From contig JACGCN010000053.1 in NCBI GenBank assembly GCA_014905825.1, positions 62,001 through 126,000 of the forward strand: 64,000 bases of DNA, in the 5' to 3' direction. This DNA comes from Lyophyllum atratum. Lineage: Eukaryota; Basidiomycota; Agaricomycetes; Agaricales; Lyophyllaceae. A program made the position numbers and the translations under genes. How positions within the stretch are numbered: position 1 is the stretch's first letter; every line of letters begins with the position of its first letter. A model generated the notes under the pieces. The model made no database searches, was not told the DNA's origin, and saw only the letters and a program-made list of their open reading frames with translations. Of the stretch, positions 13,928 to 30,707 are shown in pieces.

Positions 13928-15470
13928 TCACAGTTCCTCGATAGTGGCTTTTCCTCCTGTCTCATGACTTTTTCCTTTGGTGACAGACCCCGGTTTCGTC
14001 AGAACACCTTCTGTGTCCGTCGCCCGGTACGCCGCTGATTTCTCCATGAGCTCATCTGAGAGCGCGCGCAGAATGGGAGACGGGGTCGAGAGGACGTGTG
14101 CGGTATAGAAAAGCAGCTTCTGGGTGACGTGATTCGGCTTCGGGGCCGCCTCTTTGCGCGCTGACATCTCAAACAGCTTTGAGATGTCTGAAGGGACACG
14201 AATGAGGTTGACATGGGGGTGCGACGTTGGATCGAATGTTTCTTCTGATTTTTGGGAGTCTTCAGGAAGTGCTATCACAGGAAGTGGGCGAACTAGGTAT
14301 GCTGTATCACGGAGGAGCAAGGCAAAAAGTTCCGAGTTAATTTGGCCCTAGGTAATAAGGGATAAAGTCAGGTTAAGTACCTGTGATAGGTGATGGAGAC
14401 ATACCTGCTCGAATCGTGACCAGACATCTGTGATAAGGCTAGATAGATTCGGAAAGAGTGTTGCTGATTTACGGGCAGTCAAAAAAGGTACCAGTTGTGA
14501 GATCAGGCGTCTCGCTTCCTCAAGATCAACATCTTCTGGTTGCAGTGATGACAGCGGGGAAACAGAAAGGTGTCGGGTAGTAAATGAGTACGCGATACTG
14601 GAGGATTGGTTAGCCGAATAGAAACTAATTTGAAAGGGCCCACAGTCCTCACCATACCGCACATATATTGTAGAACAGCGGAGGTCCGTTGGGAATAGGC
14701 TTTCCGATAGCGGAGGGAATGCGTATCACGTTTGGTCTTGCGCCGTACCGCAGCCGAGGTGGTGATTGCCCGTTAGGAGCGTCGGGTGCTACTGCATCGG
14801 CCTCCCACCACGGCGCATACCGCTCATTCTCAAGCTCCTCACTTGCTAGGAGCTGCTGGGCTAGTCCACTCGTCGGATCATCCATAAGTTTTCGGAATTG
14901 CTCTTGCTCGGCAGGTGTAAGTTTCGCCCACAGATCCGCCGTAGACGCAGAATCTACTTGGGCTAGTAAGAATAGTTCTTGTTGATTTAGGGAAGGCTCG
15001 CACCCATATCAATGTCCTGAAATCGACGTGCAAGGTCATCGTCTTCCTCTTCTTCGTCAGACTCCAACCCATCAGCGACACTTGGCTGGTTATCTTCCTC
15101 AAATTTCTTGAGCATCTCCATCATCCTCATCCGCTCCTGGGGTGTTTTCGACGGTTCAGATTGTATATCGTTCTCTACCTCCTTCTTATAGAAGGTCTCT
15201 GAGCATTGTGAGTGAGCCTGACAGCAAGATAAAACAAGATGTCAGTGTTCGCGTACTTACCTTACAGATTCAATTACTGATCACGCACTGGAGAGCGGAA
15301 GCAAGTGAGAGAACAATACGGCACGTTGCATGTCGGACAGTTGTATCGAGCAAGCTGGCGCCCACATCTAGAGGAAATGTCATTCAAGCATATAGCCCAA
15401 GAGAAGAATGCTGTATTCACAATCTGCAAGTAGATTTGTCGCCTGCATTGGAGATGGTTTGAGGAGGCAT
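13928..15470 (-). CDS. ZNHIT2: HIT-type zinc finger protein ZNHIT2-like
   Basis: Probable cofactor of the R2TP/HSP90 machinery; ZNHIT2 is known to link R2TP to U5 snRNP assembly. The ATG at 15470 gives MPPQTISNAGDKSTCRL. Splicing out a short intron then builds a complete HIT finger: CRLCGRQLARYNCPTC followed by NVPYCSLTCFRSPAHSQCSE, so the metal ligands are only contiguous after splicing. Next come a basic/acidic helix (RMRMMEMLKKFEEDNQ), an acidic DEEEEDDDLARRFQDIDI stretch and LWAKLTPAEQEQFRKLMDD. The conserved LEN-x-PWWE-like region follows (ELENERYAPWWE). The C-terminal half is helical and ends in ATIEEL. It is divergent from DBP9, with 116 bp between starts. Confidence 0.88.
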
Positions 15471-15586
15471 CAGATTCAAAGTCCGCCGATATTTTTGCAA
15501 ATCAATGATCGAGGACTTGTTCTGTAAAATAGCGGGCCTCCTCCAACTCCTACTCCAAGACGAATCCCTGATAGCCAATCCCAGCC
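15471..15586. promoter_or_regulatory. Compact bidirectional promoter, ZNHIT2 / DBP9
   Basis: Only 116 bp separate the two divergent ATGs, so core promoters and 5' UTRs must overlap or abut. No TATA box recognised. Confidence 0.6.
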
Positions 15587-17939
15587 ATGGCCGAACCTCG
15601 CCTGGTCGATAGCAAGGCAACCTTTGCGTCCTTCTCCCATCTTCTCGATGCCCGACTTCTACGAGCTCTTGCAGACTCTGGCTTTGCGCGCCCTACACTC
15701 GTCCAAGCAAAAGCTATTCCACTTGCACTGGAGAGCCGCGATATCCTCGCTCGCGCTCGTACCGGGAGTGGGAAGACTGCAGCATATTGTGTTCCCATAG
15801 TCCAGAAGATCTTGAGTGCCAAAAGCGTATGTCCATCTCAAGACCTAGCTTTGAAGGACTAATTCACGTCTTCTCAGTCACTGGATATTGATGATCCGTC
15901 TCGCCAAGCGACTCGAGCACTCATTCTCATACCCACGCGTGAATTGTCTGAACAAGTGTCGGCTTATTTGCGAAGTCTTCTGAAATACTGCGAATCGGAT
16001 GTTGCCATATCCAATGCGTCTACGGGAACTACGACACATCTCCAAAGGTGAGCGATATCCTATCTCATTATCTAATGGCCTGCTCAGTCTTTCCCATCAG
16101 AACACTGCTCTCAGATAAACCAGACATCGTAATTGCAACACCATCCCGAGCCCTAGCACTACTTCAATCCAAGGTACGCCGCTCTCACAATATCTCCAAC
16201 TAACAACTTCATTCACAACTTTCAGGCACTGTTGGTCTCGTCTCTGGACTCCCTCGTGATTGATGAAGCCGACCTCATCCTCTCATATGGACACGATGAA
16301 GACATCCGTCAAATATTTAGCGGCTCCTTCCTCCCAAAAGTCCACCAAACTTTCCTAATGAGCGCCACCATGACCGAAGATGTTGAGCTCCTCAAAGGCC
16401 TGACCCTACGTAATCCCGTACGTATTCTCCAAAGACCCACTCATCTGTTGCTACATCTTTGCCCAGGCTATTCTCAAGCTCGAAGAAGATGAGGACGAGG
16501 CCGCGCATCTCAGTCAGTACGCTGTAAAGTTCGTCCCATCCCTTCTTACCGACTATACACCTGAGCTGATCATCATCATCATATCCGTTTTCCAGGTGCT
16601 CCGAAGTCGACAAATTTCTCTTAACATATGTCATCCTCAAGCTTAAGCTCATCAAAGGGAAGTGCATACTGTTCGTCAACGATGTCGACCGCTGCTACCG
16701 CCTCAAACTCTTCCTCGAACAATTCTCCATCAAGAGCTGTGTTCTCAACTCGGAACTTCCCCTCAACTCAAGGTACCTATACTTCGACTGACTCGTTCTG
16801 TGACGGTGTTGACGACAATCTCTCAGATACCACACTGTACAAGAATTCAATAAGGGTGTTTACGATTATATCATCGCCACAGACGAGAGTGGCGCCGTAG
16901 AGCAGGATTCCGACGAGGAAGATGAAAAGGAAGAGGCGGCCGACGAGGAGCCCGCTGAAGATTGTACGCCACGTCTATTTATTGACTCCGTCCACTCCAA
17001 AGCTGATTATTCCCCCAGTTATATCCACCCAACGCGAGCCCGCCGAGGTAGAGGAGCAGCCCGAAAAAGCGTCCACCTCCAAACAGAAACGCAAGCGCGC
17101 AGCCGCATCCCCCGTTCCAGAAGGCTCAAAACACCGCAAACGGAAACACCGGAAAACAGGGGACAAGGAGTACGGTGTCACGCGTGGTGTCGACTTCGTT
17201 GACGTCGCCTGCGTGCTCAACTTCGACCTGCCCACATCATCCCGGTCGTACACGCATCGTGTCGGGCGGACCGCGCGTGCCGGGCGTACCGGAATGGCAC
17301 TGTCGTTCGTCGTGCCTGTGGATGAGTGGGGGAAGAACAAGGTTGTGGGATGTGTGCCGAGCGCGAAAGGGGATGAAAATATGTTTGGGAAAATCGAGAA
17401 AGAGCAGGGGGCGCGTGGAAGCAAGATCAAGGAGTATAACTTTGACATGAAGCAGGTGGAGGCTTTTCGGTATCGCATGGGCGACGCTCTACGGAGTGTC
17501 ACGCGGAGTGCCATCAAGGAGGCGCGGATTAAGGAACTCAAGACGGAGATCTTGAATTCCGATAAGCTGAAGGTTGGTGTCTGCATTATAAATCATAATG
17601 CTTGGCTGGGTTGACGGTGAGCGGCTGTAGGCACATTTCGAAGATAACCCTCTGGACCTCGAGTTCCTGAGACACGACAAACCGCTCCACCCCACCAGAG
17701 TTCAGTCGCACATGAAGCATGTACCAAAGTACCTGCTGCCAAGGATCGCTCCTGTTCCTGGGACTGAAGTAGAGGTGGAGGTAGAGACTTCTAAAGCTGG
17801 TTTCGTGCCGTTTAAGAGGGACAACCATGCGCGTGGCCCTGGAAGGGGAAGAGGAAGGGGAAGGGGTGGACGCGGCGGGGCGAGTGGCGGTCGTGGGGGC
17901 AAAAAGAAATCAGATCCTCTGAAAAAGTTTGGTCGATAA
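15587..17939 (+). CDS. DBP9: ATP-dependent RNA helicase Dbp9 (DDX56)
   Basis: Nucleolar DEAD-box helicase for 60S ribosomal subunit assembly. ATG at 15587. Motifs in order: F motif (ATFASF), Q motif ([13 protein letters not shown]), Walker [18 protein letters not shown] (Ia), [11 protein letters not shown] (Ib), VIDEADLIL (II), [10 protein letters not shown] (III). The second RecA domain has [44 protein letters not shown] and [13 protein letters not shown] (VI). The Dbp9-type feature is the long acidic plus Lys/Arg-rich insert between IIATDES and the RGVDF motif (about 16890-17165). The C-terminus is a Gly/Arg-rich tail ([20 protein letters not shown]) ending KKFGR, likely RNA-binding. Several introns of about 50-60 nt. 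Confidence 0.95.
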
Positions 17940-18734
17940 AACATGGATGCATGCTTACTCTCATTGTCGCGTCTTTAGCACCAGTAGCCGCTACTAGGCT
18001 ACATATGATGTGGGATGCAGCTACCTCATGTGATTCTTTTTCCATACCAAACTACATGGGGACGGAAGAATTCGTATGCCTCTAACTGGGTGCCTACAGT
18101 CAACGCGAGTTTCAGTAACAGCACGGAGTCCAACGAAAGATGACAGAACCTGCAAGTCTAAACAGAAGCCCGAGAAAGAAATTCTTTACGAAGTCACGAC
18201 AGTGTCGTCGGTTTTTCCCTTTCTCATACTTGAGGATGAAGAGCCTCCTCCTTGCGATTCTTCCCTCTGGGTACTTGTGCGTCCTCTGCAATACTTCGGG
18301 GGAATCTCGAGTCCTTGCCCATGCCGACTCTCCACCTCTCGGTGAACTGGTTCCTTGACCAAAGATATCCTGGAACTTCAGTACGATGTATACAGCATGT
18401 ATGATTCGGGGCTTATCCCCCAGAAGAGGTCAAAACAATGTTGATCAAGATTCATCAGCGCCGCAGCCTCGCTCGAGGAAGACGGCCACAAGACAGGAGT
18501 AAGATAAGCGAAGATAATTAGGCAGACATCAGTGAACACCAAAGGCACGGTCCATAGCTGAATATGAGAACACTTGAACGAACCAGTGAACAATGTTAAC
18601 GCAGAATGTGTAAGACATAGTTGTGTACACATTAAATTTGCCGTGTACAGTTCACTCCAAAGCTGCATTGTCACTCAGATCAGATTATTTGGTGTCATCA
18701 AACGATTTATTGTATCGCGCATGAAAACATTCGT
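17940..18734. other. Convergent intergenic region, DBP9 and RPS20
   Basis: 795 bp, longer than 3' UTRs usually need here. The minus strand has an open frame at 18378-18674 with hydrophobic stretches, and two overlapping open frames at about 18110-18370. None matches a family I know and I could not join them with sensible introns. Left unassigned; a spliced gene cannot be excluded. Confidence 0.4.
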
Positions 18735-19277
18735 CTAAGCAGAGATGGTAACCTCGACCTCGACACCCGGCTCCAAGCTGATGCTGGTCTGCACGCAAAA
18801 TAAAATTAGATACCAGGGAAGTACCTGATCGATGGGCACTCACGATCTGCTTGACAATCTCGCTGGAGGAATGGAGGTCGATCAAGCGCTTGTGGATCTT
18901 GAGCTCGAAACGGTCCCAAGTCTTGGAACCCTCACCGCAAGGCTATTTCCAGAGAGCGTAAGGGCATAGCTATTTCAAAAACAACATAGACTTACCGTCT
19001 TGCGCATGGTGACCTTCAAGCACTTGGTGGGCAGACGGACGGGGCCCTTGACGCGGAGCTGCTTGTCCTTGGCCCTGTTGATCAGGTCGGCCGAGACTGT
19101 GAAGATTCAAGCCTCAGCAAACGGCATAGCGTAAAAACGAGTATAGAAAAACGCACACTTCTCGAGGTTCTTGACGTTGCTGGAGGTCAAGGTAATCCTA
19201 ATTTTGTGGATTTTGGCGCCGGGCACTGGGGCACCGGTCGCGTCGTATTCTTTTTCACCCTTAGCGACGTAACTCAT
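18735..19277 (-). CDS. RPS20: 40S ribosomal protein uS10 (RPS20)
   Basis: Small-subunit protein of the 40S head. ATG at 19277 gives [17 protein letters not shown]. The conserved body reads [85 protein letters not shown] and finally [17 protein letters not shown], close to family length. It has four exons with short GT-AG introns, including one just before the final 17 codons. I looked for a box C/D snoRNA in the introns, as some animal RPS20 genes have, and saw none; they are too short. Confidence 0.97.
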
Positions 19278-19789
19278 TGTTGTTGATGTGAATGAGTCAG
19301 AAGGTGACTGGAATGGATAAGTTAGCTGGTTGAGAGCTCGAGGACTTGCACGCCTACGCACCTAAGGTAACTTGCAAAGTTTCTGTTGATTTGATGGGAA
19401 ATAAAGTTCAGCAAGCTGACCTTTGTTTACAAGTCTTTGGCTTATACTGCAACAGATCCGAGTTTATTTATAGATTACACAGAAGGAAAGAGAGATCGAT
19501 ATTGTCATGTCCGAGAGCCCATATTCGTCAATGTTTAGAGCAGCGCTTCAACCAAATACTGCGCAATATCAGTCCTAACAGATCGAACTCACCGTCGTAA
19601 TTGCCATGGGAGTGGAAACGATTTGCCTCGTAGATGTTGAGATATGTACACGCCATTGTAACTTGTAAGGGATACCCTTTCATTGTCACCAGATGATATA
19701 GATAGACGGAATACAGCAATATACCTCGAAGCAGAACAACAGAGGATAAATGATAATGACAGGTGGATATTGTTACTCATACTTGCGAA
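19278..19789. other. Intergenic: RPS20 promoter side and glycerol kinase 3' side
   Basis: 512 bp containing the RPS20 upstream region and the glycerol kinase 3' end. No coding, RNA or repeat signal that I can support. Confidence 0.5.
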
Positions 19790-21916
<2,127 letters not shown>

Positions 21917-22306
21917 GTGAAATCTGCGGGGAAAAGAGGGGATGTGCGTTCTGGGAGGCAGTCCGGGTTTTAAAGGGATCGAAAATGTTCCACACGGACG
22001 AAGAATGGATCTCCAACAAGTGTATACCATTTTCCGCTCAAAATAATATGTCATTTGCCTTTGTATCACGAGTGTTCCCTCCGGACCGCCGATCCGCCCA
22101 CTCGCATAGTCCCAGATCCGCATCCGCAGAAAACGGACTCCCTCCGTTTTCCTCAAGTCCGGGGCTGGAGGCGGGGAGTCCAAGGGAGTTTACACTGAGT
22201 CTACGAGTATAAACTTGGCCTATAACCTTTTGTCATCTGAACTCCATCTGTTTCAAGCAAGAGCTAAGACTGTTCTACATGGCTAAAAGTTATACAGTGT
22301 CTGAGT
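21917..22306. other. Intergenic: glycerol kinase 5' side and GH47-B 3' side
   Basis: 390 bp. Presumably the glycerol kinase promoter. A run near 22085-22180 is rich in CCGGA/TCCGG and CCTCCG-type words, but I can assign no factor. Nothing else seen. Confidence 0.45.
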
Positions 22307-24658
<2,352 letters not shown>

Positions 24659-25520
24659 AGAACACCGATAGGGGGAAGGTTGAGCGTTAGTCAGTCGTGA
24701 AGGCAACGCGTGAACCCGATATCAGTGCTGGTGTGGAGCGAGGCAGTCACCACATCCAGCCGCAGTTGCTCGGAGCGATCGTGATAAAAATAGACTCTAT
24801 ATAATTTTAGCATCCTCCAGACGTAAAACAATCATAATAATGTCAGCGCCGGGATTGCTAGCAGGCCCCGGAAAACAAGAAGAGCTTTGGGAAATCTTAA
24901 AGTATACAACTCAATATCTGGGCCTTCTCTCACAAGTAGTAGGGTAGGTCATTTGCCACTCCATTACATACCTCCCGTAACCTCCTTGAGCGATGATACG
25001 TTTATAATATTGAAAATCTGTGTCAACTCAGAGACAGTTCAATAAGGTGGAAGAAGTTTTGGGTCTATGAATTCTGCACGCAAACTGCGCCACTGGAAGA
25101 GATGTACCCAGTCGCTAGGGTTTCATAGCTCAATCAGCCGCAGCGTATCTTTTCCGAATCCGCTTTATGGTTAGGGACTGGCGCGAAATCGTACATCAGC
25201 TTCACAACTGGTCAAGGACTTTCCAGAGCGTCTGAACTAGTAGATACTAAATAGATCTAGGTGCTCGGTGCCTCGTCAGGGCTCCCTGAGTTAAAACTAA
25301 GGTTCAACTCACAATTACCTAGAAACTGGAAATGGCCACCAGCATGCCTACCCTGATTCTATCTATCTGCACGTATCTGCAAATGAAATCTCGTCTTCGG
25401 CTCGCCTCGAGGGTTCGTGAATTGTCGTGCTAAACGGAAGAGGACTGTAGCTATCGGAGTTCGAATGATACCTGACACGGATATTCGCGACCACTTGAAC
25501 AACTTGAACTTGAGCAGACC
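24659..25520. promoter_or_regulatory. Divergent intergenic region GH47-B / AP180
   Basis: 862 bp between two divergent start codons, the longest gap without a gene. It should carry both promoters. I read all frames and found no protein similarity, RNA gene or repeat. Confidence 0.5.
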
Positions 25521-28500
25521 ATGTCCAGTTTCGACAAGGTCGTGAAGCTGGCCTGCAAGCCCAAGGCTGCACCACCGAAGGCCAAGGTAACAGGACATCC
25601 TACTATACAGGTGATTCAGACTAATCATTCATCGCAGTATATCGACGCCATCATCGCTGCAACCTGGTCCGATGACGGTGCAGTCCACGATGTATGCAAG
25701 GCGCTGTCGCCTCGTTTCCGCGAACCGAACACTGTGGTATGCACTCTCCGAATTTTGGAGGTCATATCTGACGGATATGCTGTCATGACCTAGGTTGTCT
25801 TCAAGGCTCTGATCGTCTTACACACAATGATTCGCAACGGAGCAACCGACAATGTACTTGGCTATCTCTCGTCTTCAGAGGTTTTGAGGCTGCACAACGT
25901 CTCGGCTGGAAACTGGGAAGGTCTGCACCCCTTTCACATACTGATTTCTTGGCTCGGTGTTCAATCTGTGTGCTTGGTCAGGATATGCAGCACCGGAGAA
26001 CCTCCAGAATTACGCCAGTTATCTGAACTCACGTATACGAGCATACCGCGATTTGAAACACGATGCCGTTCGCGTACAGGCAGAAACCAACCGCGACATG
26101 CGCAATTCCGCTCACATCGAGGAGGACGTTTACCTGAATCGGTCGCGCAAAAAGAAGGGTGCACCTCCCCCTGCTGCCTCGGCTTCGTCGGGTCCTTCGA
26201 GAAGTAAAACAATCATGGGCAGGAAGCTCCGTATCATGACCGTTGAGAAGGGATTGCTGAGGGAGACGAAAGCGGTCCACCGGATGATCGATTCTCTTGT
26301 TGAATGCCGGGTGCGTTCCCATCAGGACTTCAAGCCAGCGCCTCCCATTGATCTCTGCTTTTAGTTCTATCTAGATGATCTAGAAGATGAACTGACAATT
26401 ACCGCTCTACGAATGCTTGTTAAAGATCTTCTGATTCTATTCCAAGCAGGTAACGAAGGCGTTATCAATGTTCTGGGTGCGTATATTGTCAATAACAGCT
26501 TCTGCATGTCTTAACTGAAATATAGAGCATTATTTCGAGATGTCAAATGTTGACGCCTCGGAAGCCCTTGCTATATATCGCCACTTCTGCAAGCAGACAG
26601 AGCGTGTCGTCGAATTCCTGGGTGTAGCGAAGAAACTTCAGAATCTGCTCAATGTTCCAATACCTAACTTGAAACATGTGAGTGCAGGGCTATGGATTTG
26701 ATCGGAAATTCAATATGATTGGCGCACAGGCACCAGTTTCATTGGCCGGTGCTCTCCAGGAGTACCTCGAAGATCCAGCATTCGAGCAAAATAGGATTGA
26801 ATATAAGGCTAGTAAGGGCGTTGCAGATAAGGGGATTAAGAGGCCTGGCCTCACAGTAAAATCCGACAAACGTGTGGCTTGCCATCTTATCGTCCCTTCT
26901 ATACGCGCTGACTTTTACCGACAAAGCTACTCCCTTGAAAGACTCGTCAGTGGCCCCCGTCCCTACCATATCAACGCCACAAGCATCCACCAGTGCCCCA
27001 ACGTCAACATCCGCCGCTGGTAGCAATAAGGATGTCGTTGATTTCTTTGCCAACATCTCGGAAGAACAGTCGACGATGTTCAATCCCCAGACTAACAGGT
27101 AAAATCGCTGTTTTATCTCTGAATCAGCTTCTAAGCATCTTTACAGCCCGAACACTGCGTATTTCCAAAACCAAAGCACCTCAAATCCTTTTGCTCAGAT
27201 GCAGATGACTGGAGGTCCGTTCATGCAGGCCCAACCAACCGGTTTCCTCCAATCTCAACAAACTGCCTTCCAAATGCCCCCGGCAAATCCTTTCGGACTT
27301 CCTCCCCAATCCCAACAACCATCATCCGCGCATCGTCCCTTCGCTGCCTTTTTGCCTCAGCAGACAGGTTTCACCCAGTCACAGCAGCTTCAACCTCAAC
27401 AAACCCAGCCGACAGGATTCTCTCAGTCACAGACATCTCAACCAACGGGTTTTTATCGCACTTCAGCTTCCGCAACAAACTGGTTTTCTTCAGCCGCAAG
27501 CGACGGGGGCTAATCCGTTCAGGCAGAGCATGTTGGTTCCTCAGTCAACTGGTATGGCGTTATTTGGTGGAGCTGGTAATGGTGGGATGGGCCAGGGGAG
27601 TCAAAATCCGTTCCCGGCCCAAAGCCAAGGTCAAGGAGGATCAGGTTTCAATATGTCACAACCGTTTACCTCCACGGGAATTGGCTTCTCTGCGACATCC
27701 TCCGACGCATCACCCTTTGCGCAAAACCCCTTGGGCCCCACTCAGACACCGGCCAATATACCTCCTCGGCCGTCCTCGACTCCGCTGACATCCAGATCTG
27801 GATCGACTTCTACTAGTGCGATGTCGCCGCCTGTCGTGCAGGTGGTCAAGACACATCAAACTGGTACTAAGAATCCATTTGGACCCATCACTCCAGCTGC
27901 TCCCCCGCCTTTACCGAAGCAGCCGACGCTGATGGAATTGAGTATGGGCTTCGGGGGAACTGGAATGCAGGTGGGACAGGCTCAGCAAGGCCAACAGGAA
28001 CAGCAGCAGCAGCAGCAACAGACCGGAAGCGGGTTCTGCAGCTTCAGTGGAGCACTGAGCCCTGGAGCGACGGACATTTCCAGTGTTGCGTCGTCTTTTG
28101 CGCGTAGTAGGCCCAATGGGACAACAAATGCTCAGCAACCGAGCTCGTCAGGCTTCTCGCAGACAGGTGCTCTCAATGCGCAGCCTACCACAAATTCTAC
28201 CGGATCCACATTCCCTGATTCCCTTTTCTCTTCATCACTATCAAGTCAACCCACAGGGATGACCAACACCTCATCGGCACCCTCTGTAGCACCGATGAAA
28301 CCACAGACGACAGGATTTGCTGGGTTGAAGCCATTTAAGCCATCGTCGTCATTCGGTGCCTCCTTGCTGGAATCCTTGCCCCCAATTCCGGGATCGTCGC
28401 CTTCCACACCTGCTGCTATGACCAATCCCAACAACACCGGCGCAGCTCCCAATTCGAGTGGAGGACTGTCGTGGAATGGATCAGGATCTGCCACACAAAC

Positions 28501-28840
28501 GACAAGCACGTTTACGAACTCGTCTGCCACTGGGTCGACTGGTATGGTTGGGAGTGGCTCATCCTTCGGCCAGGGTCTCCGACCCCAGATTACTGGTGGA
28601 GGGGCTGCGAATCCCTTCCGTGCCTCCATGATGGATTTGTCGAATGGAACACCAAACTTCAATCAATCCTCTGCACCTCCACCTCTACCAGGCTTCCCCG
28701 CGTCTACAACAGGTTCGGCCTCCTTCGGCTCGAGTCTGTTCAGTGGAACTAGCGGCACGTTTAACCCCAGCTCTGCTTTTGGCCAGAATCAGCAGCAGCA
28801 GCAGCAGCAGCAACACCAGGGCGGCGCTTCCTTGATTTAA
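25521..28840 (+). CDS. AP180/CALM-type clathrin assembly protein (ANTH domain, yAP1801/1802-like), with an apparent frameshift
   Basis: Endocytic adaptor that binds PI(4,5)P2 and clathrin at the plasma membrane. ATG at 25521: MSSFDKVVKLACKPKAAPPK, then YIDAIIAATWSDDGAVHDVC, VFKALIVLHTMIRNGATDNV and GRKLRIMTVEKGLLRETKAV form the ANTH domain, ending near LQNLLNVPIPNLKH. The rest is a long disordered tail rich in Gln, Ser, Thr and Pro with six NPF tripeptides (EH-domain ligands) and repeated Q-x-TG-F/M motifs, several matching the Ark1/Prk1 kinase consensus. The tail is open in one frame to about 27450 and in another from there to the stop. A T5 run at 27450-27454 is the likely site of a single extra base, since dropping one T keeps the QxTGF repeats in phase. 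Two Gln runs occur at 28001-28022 and 28790-28812. Confidence 0.88.
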
Positions 28841-29273
28841 TTATGTTCTGCAGACCCACTCCTTCTTTCTCCGGTATCTCCTTGTTATTTAATATCCGTT
28901 ACCTACTTATTGTAATTCCATCGATTCAATGTTGCTCTTGCTCTGAGCTCTGGGACATTTTTAGCATTCTACCGTAGTACTCATTCTTTACCCCTCGGAT
29001 TCTTCAGAGTACGCGACGAATGGAATTTTTGCTCTGAATATAATGTACAAATATAGCATGTCACGAGCAAGTGGCCACTTATGCATGTTATTTATGTAAC
29101 GTTGGTTGGACGTTGATAAGTCTTCAAGCTCTTGGTATTGTACTTTTACGACTCTTACTCTCTTCCACATTCACACTCTTCACGCATGGCCTCGTGAGTG
29201 GTGAATATACTTAATACAGCACCCAGCTGATTCATGGCACCTCAGTGTCGAACATATCTCAGCCACCGACGCA
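28841..29273. other. Intergenic: AP180 3' end and NASP promoter
   Basis: 433 bp between tandem plus-strand genes. Holds the AP180 3' UTR and NASP promoter. A minus-strand ORF (28988-29170) shows no family features. Confidence 0.5.
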
Positions 29274-30707
29274 ATGAGCGTCGAGCCGACTATCGAGAGC
29301 GCGGTCGAACACGCAAAGCGCGCTTTTGCGCTCAAAAAATTCGAACAAGCTATCGAACACTATGCTACTGCCCTAGAATTAATGTAAGTCGCGTTCGTTT
29401 GACCGCTGGCCAACCATGTCGCGCTCAACACGCATACGCGTTATCGCTTCACCAGGACGAAAAAGGTTGGCGACGACAGCCCGGAGATAGCGGACCTGTA
29501 TTTCTCCTATGGAAAGGCGTTACTGGAGAATGCGATATCCCAAAGTACTGTGCTTGGAAAGGAACAGGTGGAGGAGGACCATGAGGACGAGAACAGTACG
29601 TGAAGTGGCACCGTCCCCTTGCGCGTCAAAGTTGATCATTTCTAGTGCCTACCGTCGGTGCCAATGGCAAGGGACCCATATTATCATTTTCAGGGGACGC
29701 AGAGGATATGCTGGACGATGATGACGATCCTGCCGTTGATCTCTTTGCTCAAGCAGCTCAAACTATTGCCGAGGCGGAGGCCATCGGAGAGGGCGAAGAT
29801 GATGAAGAGGGAGAGGAAGATGATGCAGAACCAGAAGACGACTTCAACGCCGCCTGGGAAGTTCTGGACCTCGCTCGAGCTATCTACGACAAAGAGAACG
29901 ACCGAGGTGACGATGACGAAGTTAAACTCAAATTAGCAGATACCTATATTGCTCTGGGAGACGTATCATTGGAAACGGGTTCGTACAGTACCTTTCCATT
30001 TACATGCTGCTTGCTCATGCCACTACAGAGAAGTTTGACCAGGCCATCACGGATTACGAAGCTGGTCTTGCCCTCAAAGCTGAACTACTGCCCATCTCTT
30101 CACGTCAGATTGCTGAAGCGCATTATAAGCTTAGCATGGTGCTCGACCTTACTCCGGGACGTTTGGCGGAGGCCATTATTCAGGCGGAAAAGGCACTCGA
30201 AAGCGTTGAGAGTCGCTTAGCCGAGCTCCGCGATGGAATCTCTGGCCAGCTTCCTCCCATCCCGCAAGAGGAGAAGCCCAGCGCGAAAGGCAAGGGCAAA
30301 TCAACCGGCTCACGCCTGGTCAGAGACGATTTGGTTCAGAAGATGACGAAAACCCAGATCGAGGCTGAGATAAAAGAGTTGTCAGAGCTTAAGGAGGACT
30401 TAGCACTCAAGGTATGGTAGCTGGTTTTCGTTTCGATATATGCACTGACCACCTAGCTCAGGTCGAGGAGCTGAAGACTACACCGAGTGAATCCACAGAT
30501 GCATCCGCTCCTGCAATGGTAGCACAGGCACTGGATAAGGAGCTTAATGCGGGGGCGTCCGCGGTGTCTGCGTCTATTCCGGCAGTTGTCAACGACCTGA
30601 CATCTATTGTCAAGAAGAAGAAGCCTGCGGAGAAACGGAAAGCGGACGCGGAGGTAGAATCGTCAAGTATAGAGAAAAAGGCTCGCGTGGATGCGCCAGA
30701 TGCTTAA
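29274..30707 (+). CDS. Histone chaperone of the NASP/Hif1/Sim3 (SHNi-TPR) family
   Basis: Nuclear/cytosolic TPR chaperone for histone H3-H4 (Sim3 in fission yeast also escorts the centromeric H3 variant). ATG at 29274: MSVEPTIESAVEHAKRAFAL starts TPR1. TPR2 begins at GDDSPEIADLYFSYGKALLE and is interrupted by a strongly acidic block (GEGEDDEEGEEDDAEPEDD), the hallmark of this family. It resumes at AAWEVLDLARAIYDKEND, followed by ADTYIALGDVSLET and YEAGLALKAELLPISSRQIA (TPR3/4). A coiled coil follows (QIEAEIKELSELKEDLALK), and a C-terminal tail with KKKKPAEKRKADAE provides a likely nuclear localisation signal. Several short introns. Which of NASP or Sim3 activities it has is not visible. Confidence 0.92.

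Noticed and set aside
18378..18674. Hydrophobic 98-codon minus-strand ORF that could be a membrane-protein fragment
   Set aside because: No recognisable family and no credible splice join to nearby frames; kept only as a note in the gap entry.
27990..28022. CAG-type trinucleotide run as a repeat element
   Set aside because: Short Gln-coding run inside the AP180 tail, ordinary for such low-complexity regions.
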